Part shown: positions 1-8,404 of the stretch, one piece after another
Position numbering within the stretch: position 1 is the stretch's first letter
Layout: each line of letters opens with the position of its first letter
Origin: Megamerina dolium
Taxonomy: Eukaryota > Arthropoda > Insecta > Diptera > Megamerinidae
NCBI GenBank assembly: GCA_963854835.1
Contig: OY978530.1
Span: 30,782,695-30,846,694 of the forward strand
DNA: 64,000 nucleotides
Direction of reading: 5' to 3'
The notes under the pieces: model-generated
The model's input: the letters and a program-made list of their open reading frames with translations, nothing else
Told to the model about the DNA's origin: nothing
Database searches by the model: none
Translations under genes and position numbers: made by a program

Positions 1-10
1 AATTGATAAT

Positions 11-2271
11 GTGGTGATTGACGGAAGGCATGCTTCTAGTGTGATGGACGTGAAATCAATCCGTGGTGCCAACATCGACTCGGATCACTACCTTGTTGCA
101 GCTATGGGTCGCACACGCTTATGTGTCGCAAATAACAAGAGAAGTCCCACACAGAGAAAGCTCGACGTCAGTAAGCTGCGATCACCAGAGACAGCAGATG
201 CATTTTCCACTCGACTATCGGATCTGCTTATGCAGAACACTCCCCCACTTGATGATACATGCGCACGGTGGACACATATATCCCACTCCATGACTACTGC
301 TGCCGAGGAGGTAATCGGTTACTACCGGCCTCTGAGGAATGAGTGGTATGATCAGGAGTGTCGCGACGCTACCGCAGAGAAAGACGCCGCCTACAGAAAA
401 ACCCTGCGTGCAGGCGCAACGCGAGCTGTTAAGGAGCGGCACAGAGAGAAAAGGAGTGCAGAGAGACGTCTTTTCAAGAAGAGGGAGTTGGAAAAACGCG
501 AGTGTGAGGAGATAGAGATGTGTACCGACAAGAATGAGACTCGAAAATTCTTCGAAAAGATCAAGCGCCTGAGTGGAGGTTTAAATCCCGGAGCCTCTTC
601 TTGTCGTGATGGAAATGGGAATCTGGTTACGGATGTCCAGAGTGTACTGAGCCTATGGAGGGAACACTTCTCCACGTTACTGAATGGCGATGCTACGAAC
701 AATTCCGCCAGTGGAGGAGATTGCCCGATAACCCCAATTACAGATGATGGTGTTGATGTTCCACCACCCAACTATGACGAGGTTGAAACGGCCATTTTAA
801 GGCTGAAGAACAACAAAGCTGCAGGTGCTGATGGCCTGCCTGCCGAGTTGTTTAAGACCGGAGGCGATGAGCTGCTCATCCGCATGCACCAGCTCATAAG
901 CAGAATATGGTCGGATGAAAGCATGCCTGATGATTGGAGGCTCAGTGTCCTCTGTCCTGTACATAAAAATGGAGACCCCACAATTTGCGCCAGCTACCGT
1001 GGAATAAGTCTCCTGAGCATCGCATACAAGGTTCTATCGAGCGTACTGTGTGAATGGTTGAAGCCTATGCTCAGCAACCTGATTGGACCATATCAGTGTG
1101 GCCTCAGACCTGGTAAATCCACCATCGACCAGATTTTCCCACTGCGCCAAATCCTGGAGAAGACCCAAGAAAAGCAGAAAGACACACACCACCTATTTGT
1201 TGATTATAAAGCCGCTTTCGACAGTCCGGTAAGGGATTACCTCTACGCAACAAAGTCTGAGTTCGGTATTCCTGCAAAGCTCATTCGACTTTGTAGAATG
1301 ACACTGCATAACTCCCGTTGTGCAGTGAAAATTGGGAAGGACCTCTCCGCACCGTTTAATACCGAACGGGGTTTCAGACAAGGTGATTCGTTATCATGTG
1401 ACTTCTTCAATCTTATTATGTAGAAAATAATACGAGCTGCTGATCTACGACATAATGGCACTATCTTCAACAAAAGTGTCATGCTGTTAGCGTATGCCGA
1501 CCATATTGACATAATCGGCATGAACACGCGAGCAGTCAGTGCAGCATTCTCAGAGTTGGAAAGAGAATCGCGTCGGATAGGTCTCACGGTGATCGAGGGC
1601 AAGACAAAGTATCTAGTGTCAACAAACAAAGAGTCCCGGCGTCTTGGACAGCACGTCACTGTTGACAACTACGCTTTTGAAGTAGTAAGGGATTTTGTCT
1701 ATCTGGAACCAGCATTAACAGCAGTAATGACGTCAGCTTGGAGATCATGCGTAGGATAACTCTTGCTAACAGGTGTTACTTTGGGCTGAGTAAGCAATTG
1801 AGAAGTAGAGCCCTCTCTCGAAGAACGAAAACTACACTCTACAAGTCTCTCATCATGCCTGTCCTAACATATGGCGCTGAAGCCTGGACAATTTCCACCT
1901 CGGATGAGCGAATGCTTGGAATTTTCGAGAGAAAAGTCCTACGCAAGATCGTTGGACCTATTTGCGTTGGTGGCGAGTACCGAATAAGGTACAACCATGA
2001 GCTGTACGAGCTGTATGTCGATATTGACATAGTCAAGCGCATCAAAATCCAGCGGCTGCGCTGGCTAGGTCATGTCGAGGGAATGGAAGAACACGCTCCA
2101 GCTAAGAAGGTGTTATATTCGGAACCCGCTGGAGGACGACGCAGAAGAGGAAGACCAAACCTCTGGTGGAAAGACCAAGTACTGGAGAACCTGACGGCGC
2201 TTGGAATTTCTAACTGGCGCCAGCTAGCGAAGAACAGAGATGGCTGGCGAAGCTTGTTATTTTCGGCCTAA
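11..2271 (+). pseudogene. RTE-type retrotransposon endonuclease-reverse transcriptase, 5'-truncated and broken
   Basis: This is the polyprotein of an RTE-clade non-LTR retrotransposon (the type annotated in insects as craniofacial development protein 2-like), which would nick the target and copy its RNA there. It begins inside the C-terminal part of the endonuclease (SDHYLV, codon ~25), then a basic coiled linker (codons 120-180), then the reverse transcriptase (KAAGADGLPAELF near 820, GFRQGDSLS near 1370). The C-terminus has the family signature GRPNLWWKDQVLENL near 2150. Three lesions are visible: a TAG at 1421-1423 inside the same frame, one missing base near 1703 that shifts the frame (the copy at 46,980 has the extra T), and the catalytic YADD box reads YADH near 1500. 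The 5' part lies outside the window or is lost. Clearly dead. Confidence 0.85.
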
Positions 2272-2298
2272 ATCGATATTCGGTTGTTATGGCCACAT

Positions 2299-2313
2299 AA
2301 GTAAGTAAGTAAT
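2299..2313 (+). repeat. 3' tail of the RTE element, (TAAG)n
   Basis: The element ends in a run of TAAG units rather than poly(A), as RTE-clade elements often end in short microsatellites. The same tail, reverse-complemented, marks the RTE 3' fragments near 8,064, 11,001, 16,499, 19,436 and 22,314, and a decayed form is at 47,400. Confidence 0.8.
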
Positions 2314-2758
2314 TGTTATGTAATTGTTGTTGCGTTCGACAGGAAAAGCCAAACTGGTTTTCTTCGAATATGTGAATAAAATGTGGGTAGAACATCGCAT
2401 AATATTCACGTTTAAATCGTAAATTTTTGGGGGAAAGACGTTGGAATTAATGTTGATTGCTGAGTATGTTGATTGATGCGTGTTGATTGATGCGTGTTGA
2501 TTGTAGTATTGTTCAATGTCGATTGGTGTATTTTTCGGGATTGTATCACATCATCTCAGGTGGATAGATTCTATAAGGGCTTCTCGTAGACCAGATCAAT
2601 GGTTTCGAAAAGTCAACGTAGTTGACAAACCTCTAGCTCGTAGAGCACTTGGAACATAAACAAATCCAGTTTGTCGGGAGTGCCAGAATATATAACGCTC
2701 TTGACACATTCTAAACTCAGATAAATCTGCAGGTCTTGGGTTCATTATATGATTCACC
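2314..2758. other. No gene seen; short imperfect repeats
   Basis: About 445 bases without a credible coding region. Near 2,460-2,505 a GTTGATTGATGC-like motif is repeated about three times. The distal part (2,560-2,750) may be the decayed continuation of the minus-strand BEL/Pao element that lies to its right, but I could not read protein from it. Confidence 0.5.
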
Positions 2759-3285
2759 TCATGAACATGTAGCAAATAAAGTGAAAATAATACATGGGTT
2801 ATTCATACGCAACTCGGTACATTGTCGTACGGGGTGCATGCCTCTACATAGCAGGCAGCATGTCTTCGTGAGAGTAGTGTTGAATAAATTTACATGTCGA
2901 GTCATTGTGCTAGAGTTGTGACAATTGGAGTCCTTACTATAGTTGTTGTCTGTTTTCTGCTCATCACATGGTACATCAGGGGAACTTTCTGGGAGTTGGG
3001 TACAGGAAGACGAGCACAATGTATGGGACTGCGATTTCGGAAGACGATCAGTGACTATCCATCTAAAAACTGTATTTTGAGCAATCAAATTTCCGAGAAT
3101 GCCTTTTCTAATGTCTTCTAAGATTAGCGACGGTTAGATGTCACCACCTAATATCATATCTACAGGGGAACTCTTATGTAGATTTTCATCCGCCAATCGT
3201 AAACCAGAGAGTTCTTTACATAAGTTGGCGGATATCGTGTGTGACGGCAGTTTTCCTGTAAGTTTCCTTAATACAAAAGCATCCA
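2759..3285 (-). pseudogene. BEL/Pao retrotransposon, C-terminal half of protease region
   Basis: Reading leftward, residues VDAFVLRKLTG then VDMILGGDI (3,285 to 3,139) and, after a frame change, IAQNTVFRWIV (3,088 down) match the aspartic protease region of BEL/Pao polyproteins, which in the family ends with the pattern AQNTxFGWI. Farther left CLLCRGMHPVRQC resembles a zinc-knuckle piece. The N-terminal half of the same protease continues at 5,111 on the other side of the Jockey insertion, so this was one gene split by that insertion. Stops and frameshifts show it is dead. The protease match is good; the zinc-knuckle reading is weak because such knuckles normally precede the protease. Confidence 0.65.
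3275..3285 (+). repeat. Target-site duplication, left copy (Jockey insertion)
   Basis: The 11-base AAAAGCATCCA is repeated exactly at 5,100-5,110. Removing one copy and the sequence between restores an uninterrupted reading of the minus-strand BEL protease across the site, which is strong evidence for a true target duplication. Confidence 0.8.
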
Positions 3286-5099
3286 TTATATCGTGAAAGT
3301 CACCAATAAGAGTGGACGTGTTTGATAGAGTCGGAAAAGTTATTGTTTTCGGTATAAAAAAAAAAAAAAAAAAAAAAATTAATATTTTGCGAAAAGACGC
3401 TAAGAAACTCAAGGAGTTATTTCGGTGATTTGTTTTTTTTTTTTTTTTTTTTTTGTTTTAGAAAAAAAAAAATAAAATAATATCGTTTGCAAACAATTTG
3501 TTTATAATATGAGTGTTCAGCGCTCTCCTCCCCGGCAACGGCAATCGCCTGTTAATGTGTGTGTAAACAATAATTTGCAATCACCCGCGCAAACCCCCCC
3601 GATTAGTGCATTATCAAAAAAAACAGTTGATACACACTGCACAAGTGAAAGTAACAGTGTTAATCTTTTGCCTGTACATATTCCTCACTCTAACAATACA
3701 TCAAAATTTGCAACAACAATAAATACAGACAAAAAAAATAGTTTGTTCTCTCGTGATATACTATCTCCCTCTATACCGTGGAGTGTACAATGCGCTTCTC
3801 CTGCTGTAACACCAACAGCTACAACATCAAAGCAAACAAATAACGGCCTTTCTACTGAAGTGCATGACCCAGTAGTTAAAGCAACTAGTGCGATGACTAA
3901 TAAAGAACCAGTTGCTGTTCAAACTGGAATTGATCGCTACATTACTGTAGTAAAGCGAAAAAGAAGTCCACAAAATTCAAAACAAATGAATTCAACAAAA
4001 ATTCAAAAGCAGAACACTGCCCCTATTAGTTCGGAAAATAGATACGCTTTGCTTTCAGGTGATGAAAGTGACGAAAATATTATCTCCAAGAAAAATTTCA
4101 AACCCCCACCCATTTTCTTAAGAGAACGCAACTCAGATAAGTTGATTTCTAGAATTACAAGTCTTATAGGACCAAAGAATTTCCACGTTGTTCCTATTCG
4201 CAAAGGCCAAATTGAGGAAACGAAAGTGCAAATCTACAGCGAAACTCATTATCGCAAAGTAATTGCGGAATTTGATGCTGTAAAAAAGAATTACTACACA
4301 TATCAGCTAAAAAGTAGTAAGGGCTTAATCGTTGTACTCAAAGGCGTCGAACCCAACGTTGACATTAACGAAATCAAACTTGCCCTTCAGGAAGAAGGGT
4401 TTCAAGCCAAAACAGTATTCAACATTCTCAACAAGAGCAATATACCTCAACCGTTATATCGTATTGAGCTTCAGCCTGAAACAAAACCCCTGAAAAAAGG
4501 TGAAGTACACCCCATATATAAAATTCGATATTTATTGCATCGCAAAATCACAATCGAAGAACCCCATAAGAGAACTGGACCTCCTCAGTGCAGTAACTGC
4601 CAAGAATATGGACATACTAAGACATATTGTACCCTGCCAGCTGTTTGTGTGATTTGTGGAGATCTCCATAAATCAAACATATGCCCAAAATCTAAAGGCG
4701 ATGCTAGCATGAAAAAATGCAGCAATTGTGGAGGTAATCACACCGCAAATTATAGAGGTTGCCCAGTATATACAACCCTAAAGCTAAATTTCTCCGCTAG
4801 CAATCAACCTCTAAAACCAGTTGAGCAAACTCAGATAGCCAACTCAAGTAAGAGACAAAATATTGATGCAACACAATTCTTCTCTGCAATCCCAAACAAG
4901 AATCAAACCAATTCATACGCTAGCGTGTTAAAACAAAACACACACCAACAAAGCAATGTAAATAATGAGCAGAAACACTCACTGCCCACCCAACAGCCAA
5001 GTACCCTTGAACATTTGCTTCAAACATTAATTCAGAATATGAACCAATTCATGAACTCAATGCAAACAATGATGCAAGAAATGATGAAAAATCAATCGA
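3286..5099 (+). mobile_element. Jockey-clade element carrying only 5' UTR and ORF1
   Basis: Bounded by the 11-bp duplication AAAAGCATCCA. It holds a 5' UTR (3,286-3,508, with long A and T runs) and ORF1, but stops at the end of ORF1 with no ORF2 and no poly(A) tail. The same 5' UTR and ORF1 occur, reversed, in the longer element at 37,569-42,006, where ORF2 follows. So this copy came from a transcript cut short or copied from an internal A-rich stretch. It sits in the protease of a BEL/Pao element. Confidence 0.75.
3314..3320 (+). promoter_or_regulatory. DPE-like downstream core promoter element in Jockey 5' UTR
   Basis: GGACGTG fits the Drosophila DPE consensus RGWCGTG. It lies about +29 from the TSD-defined 5' end and about +25 in the reversed copy (41,976-41,982). 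Jockey and related elements are known to use internal TATA-less promoters with a DPE near +28. No initiator match is clear. Confidence 0.5.
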
Positions 5100-5116
5100 A
5101 AAAGCATCCACATTAA
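3509..5116 (+). CDS. Jockey-clade ORF1 (Gag-like nucleic-acid-binding protein), intact 535 aa
   Basis: ORF1 protein of a Jockey/X-type non-LTR element; it binds the element RNA and forms the ribonucleoprotein particle. The N-terminal ~200 residues are Ser/Thr/Asn/Gln-rich and probably disordered. Residues ~210-340 match the PRE/C2HC-associated region of insect Gag-like proteins. Three CCHC zinc knuckles follow: CSNCQEYGHTKTYC (~360), CVICGDLHKSNIC (~379) and CSNCGGNHTANYRGC (~404). The tail is Gln- and Met-rich. The last few codons (HPH) and the stop come from the flanking duplication and BEL sequence, not from the element. It is the only complete Gag-like ORF of this family here. Start chosen at the first ATG after the 5' UTR; the reversed copy has the same start context. 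Confidence 0.85.
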   Translation: MSVQRSPPRQRQSPVNVCVNNNLQSPAQTPPISALSKKTVDTHCTSESNSVNLLPVHIPHSNNTSKFATTINTDKKNSLFSRDILSPSIPWSVQCASPAVTPTATTSKQTNNGLSTEVHDPVVKATSAMTNKEPVAVQTGIDRYITVVKRKRSPQNSKQMNSTKIQKQNTAPISSENRYALLSGDESDENIISKKNFKPPPIFLRERNSDKLISRITSLIGPKNFHVVPIRKGQIEETKVQIYSETHYRKVIAEFDAVKKNYYTYQLKSSKGLIVVLKGVEPNVDINEIKLALQEEGFQAKTVFNILNKSNIPQPLYRIELQPETKPLKKGEVHPIYKIRYLLHRKITIEEPHKRTGPPQCSNCQEYGHTKTYCTLPAVCVICGDLHKSNICPKSKGDASMKKCSNCGGNHTANYRGCPVYTTLKLNFSASNQPLKPVEQTQIANSSKRQNIDATQFFSAIPNKNQTNSYASVLKQNTHQQSNVNNEQKHSLPTQQPSTLEHLLQTLIQNMNQFMNSMQTMMQEMMKNQSKKHPH

Positions 5117-6180
5117 TTGTTACGCTCGGGTCAATAGGGGATCAGGGAGGTGCTACCTGTTACGTAGACGTTCCGAAATGAACGTTGCCTCTGAACCTGA
5201 GTCGATTAGGGCACGGGTGGTGAATGTTGTATCGTATCTGCACTAATGCCGTTCCAAGGAGCACAGTATTATGGTTTGTTGGGTGGTTTTCAGTAACCAA
5301 TCCTGTATCGTGTTTCTCGGTTGCAACAGTTTGCATCTGAGAAGAGAACGACTTTCGGGTGTTGCTTCACGGTGAATACTTGGCGCATTTTCCGACCTCT
5401 GAAGCAAGGAATGATGTGTTTTTCGACAGAAGGAACACGTGAATACGCTCTCTTGCTACAGTCGTGAGAATTAGCAAAGCAATTGCTACACAGTTTCTGC
5501 TTTTTTACAACATTGTACCGTTCTTCTATGCTTAATTTAAGGAAATCCGGGCAATGGCGAAGAGGGTGTGTTTTCCTACACAGTGGACAATCTCGAGTTA
5601 CAATGTTGTTGGGGTATTTACTGATTGTCGACTGAATGATGATATGTGCTTCACCTCGTTTTTTTTTGTAGGAAGTGGTATAATTTTTCCACTGGCGACA
5701 GACGGGGGTTTTTACGGTATAATGCCGTCAACAAGTCGCGAAAACTTGGCCATGACACATAATCGCCGGAAAAACAGGCTGTATCGCATGGAGGCAATTG
5801 AATGGAGGGAAAGGCATGCTCAATATTATGAATCGGGGAATTGTGAGTAGTTGGAGTATGACCAGCGATCGGAGAAGGCACTATAACGGTCAGGTCATGG
5901 AGATGGGAGTTAATGCTAGAGAGGCACCGAGTATAAGCCACCTGGCACTCTCGGTATGCTTTCCTTACCTCTTCTATTCCGTCTACTTCTTCCTCCTCAG
6001 GGATTATCGATTCCCACGCTGTCCTGCAACTATTCCATAGGGTCTTGAATTCCTTTTTCTGGATATCCAGTGAGAAAATGCTGTGGGTATATTCACTGAG
6101 GGTTTGGAAATACCTGTCAAATGTGTGGATTTCCTCCACGACAGCTTTAAACCGCTTGACGTCGTACATCTTTCCAAATA
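5111..6180 (-). pseudogene. BEL/Pao gag, zinc knuckle and start of protease
   Basis: The minus frame 6,169-5,651 encodes a DUF1759-type BEL/Pao Gag (core LPPCDTACFSGDYVSWPSFR, then NPRLSPVEKLYHFLQ). After a frame break and a loss of the middle of Gag it resumes with the zinc knuckle CPLCRKTHPLRHCPDF and CSNCFANSH (about 5,600-5,460), and near 5,230-5,140 with the protease active site ALIDSGSEATFISERL. The protease then continues at 3,285 beyond the Jockey insertion. Gag packages RNA and the protease matures it. Frameshifts, the deletion and the insertion make it inactive. An identical copy is at 13,546-14,615. Confidence 0.8.
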
Positions 6181-6694
6181 AACGATAACAGATAATTTAA
6201 TATTAGGAACGGAGAGACAATGCGCACGATTTCCTAAAAATTTCACGTATATTAAACGTTTGGAATCAAGTAATACTAGCACTTCTGTAATACTGGTCCT
6301 TTTATTACACTATGGGAAATAATAGGGGTCAGCAGACCTATTTTTCTTAACGGGGTGGTTTTACCTAGGAAGTGTTTTTTATATATCAAATATATAAGCC
6401 GAGACCAAAACCAAATAAAACAAACGGCAGGTAGTATGCACTAATTGTTGATGTTTTTAGTGATAATAGGCAAATGTCGTATATATTGTTGTATATATTG
6501 CACAAAAAACCTTACTTTTCATATACACTTAGCAGAAAAAGTGTACATACAAGAAGTAAACAATTCTTCGCTGCACTAAATACCAATAAGGAAACAATTT
6601 TTCACAAAACAAATTATTTTTTATTTAAAAGTTAGAGTATTATGTTTACTTTAAGCCCAAATACATTAAATTATAATGTACAGAAAAATTATGA
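6181..6694. other. AT-rich non-coding stretch
   Basis: No readable protein. Given the minus-strand BEL gag just to its left, part of this may be that element's 5' UTR or LTR, but no LTR pair or primer-binding site could be recognised. Repeated at 14,616-15,129. Confidence 0.4.
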
Positions 6695-7412
6695 GAAATA
6701 AAAGAATTCAAAAGCACCTGTTAATTGGTCAGAAAAAGTCTACGTACAGAAACAAAAACGGGACTTCCCCGCTCATTTGCTCGATCGCTCGTGCCATCAA
6801 AAGTTTTTTTTCACAAGTTCTACATTTAATATGTATTGTGGTTCGATTTTGTGCTTTGAATAATCTATTTCAAGAAGTTTAATAAAGACGAATTCAAAAA
6901 GAAAGGAAATTGGAGTTGAAGAACGGAAAATTATAATAAAATTATGAAAATAAGGCCAAACTTTCCGTGAAAATTTACTTTATGAAATCTCGGCCTGGGT
7001 TCTGGCTGGCACTTTCAACAGGATAACGACCCGAAGCATACTGCCCATAATGTGAAGCTTTAGATATTATATAATGTCCCGCATCAATGCAAGACCCCTC
7101 CAAAATCACCTGACCTTAATCCTATTGAACATTTGTGGGATTTACTTGAGCGCAGAATAAGGCAGCACACCATCACCTCCAAGCAACTGCTTAAAAATGT
7201 GAATTTATATGAGCTGCACAAAATTTGAACGGAGGACACTTCCAAGTTAGTCAGGTCTATGCCAAACCGATTGCAAGAAGTTCTAAAACGGAAAGGCTAC
7301 CCAACCAGCTATTAATCTTTTCAAAAACCCACAAAAAACAATAATTTAACATAAAATCTTATCTTTGTACGTAGACTTTTTTAGACCAATTAACAGGTGC
7401 TTTTGAATTCTT
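6695..7412 (+). mobile_element. Tc1-like DNA transposon remnant with long inverted repeats
   Basis: Two inverted stretches of about 50 bases face each other, 6,700-6,752 and 7,355-7,409, both containing AAGCACCTGTTAATTGGTC and AAAGTCTACGTACA. Between them lies the C-terminal part of a Tc1-type transposase. The element is ~0.7 kb, so more than half of the usual 1.3-1.7 kb is gone. The outer ends are not certain. Confidence 0.65.
6985..7315 (+). pseudogene. Tc1-type transposase C-terminal fragment
   Basis: Translation shows FQQDNDPKHTAHNVKL (second catalytic Asp region), a stop, then SPDLNPIEHLWDLLERRIR (the conserved PDLNPIEHLW with the third acidic catalytic residue) and MPNRLQEVLKRKGYPTSY ending in TAA. 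These are hallmark motifs of the DDE domain of Tc1/mariner enzymes, which cut and paste the element. There are at least two in-frame stops, and the DNA-binding half is missing. Copy at 15,420-15,750. Confidence 0.8.
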
Positions 7413-7608
7413 TTATTGTTGTGGTAATATTGTAGTTTCTTATCGTTTATATTTTTATCGCTTATATAATAGGTATGTAATATGCACCAAAAACAATTTT
7501 TGCTTAGCGATCGTGAGAGTAACGTATGTGTTATTTTTTCAAAAACGAAAACAATCTTCGTAGAAATGACGAAGTTAGCCTTTTGAGTGACTTTTCGGTA
7601 TTTCGAGC

Positions 7609-7803
7609 ATATACATGATACGAACCGAAACAAAATCTTGGATAACTGGTTCAAAGCTATTTAGCTCGAAAAACTACTTTTGTGTGAGCCATACAAGCTA
7701 ACGTTTGATGGAAATTTACGTTCAAATAAAAAGGAGATCCCGAAAGAATTGGGAAACACAAAGGGCCGAAAATGCGATACATCTATTTTCTGTTTTTTAT
7801 GCT
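7609..7803 (+). pseudogene. piggyBac-type transposase fragment
   Basis: In one frame the sequence reads DNWFKAI, a TAG, then LCEPYKLTFDGNLRSNKKEI, followed by PKELGNTKGRKCDTSIFCF. This matches the catalytic core of piggyBac transposases (pattern DNWFTSIPLAxxLL, YKLTxxGTxRxNKxEIP and TSxFxF). Only about 60 codons remain with one stop, so it is a relic. No TTAA-flanked termini were found. Near-identical copies occur in all five tandem units. Confidence 0.75.
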
Positions 7804-8063
7804 TTTAAATTATGTTAATATTTTTTTATTGAAATTGAAATAATATTTTTTATGAATTTTTAAAATGATCTTATGCAAAAATTGCATACTGAAATCATGT
7901 ACATCTTTCTTCAATAAAACTCAGCATTGCCGAATTTTGTTAAAAGAAATATATAATTTAGTATCTTTCAAGCCAAAAAATTATAAAGATGAAATTAATG
8001 ATTTCTTTCATTTTACTTTTTTTTTAATTAAAGTTTTAAAGAGGCTTCGTCGAATCGACGAAC

Positions 8064-8400
8064 ATTACTTACTTACTTATGTGGCCATAACAACCGAGTA
8101 TCGACTTAGGCTGAAAATAACATGCTTCGCCAGCCATCTCTGCTCTTCGCTAGCTGGCGCCAGTTAGAAATTCCAAGCGCCGTCATGTTCTCCAGTACTT
8201 GGTCTTTCCACCGGAGGTTAGGTCTTCCTCTTCAGTGTCGTTACGAATATAACACCATCTTAGCTGGAGCGTGTTCTTCCATTCGCTCGACATGACCTAG
8301 CCAGCGCAGCCGCTGGATTTTGATGCGCTTTACTATGTCAATATCAGCATACAGCTCATACAGCTCATGGTTGTACCTTATTCGGTACTCGCCACCAACG
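8064..8400 (-). mobile_element. RTE 3'-end fragment, copy 1
   Basis: Reverse complement of the 3' end of the RTE element at 1,967-2,313, with the (TAAG)n tail at its left edge and the C-terminal domain (WLGHV, ELYELY region) readable with small indels. A typical severely 5'-truncated insertion. It abuts the 3' end of the LOA fragment. Confidence 0.85.
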
Positions 8401-8404
8401 TATA

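Noticed and set aside
2894..3121. 75-aa plus-strand ORF with a hydrophobic N-terminus (possible small membrane protein)
   Set aside because: It lies antisense to the BEL protease region, which reads well on the minus strand.
8046..8064. TTCGTCG-AAT-CGACGAA palindrome as a transposon end or regulatory site
   Set aside because: Arms of only 7 bases, no partner or TSD found; its repetition is explained by the tandem array.
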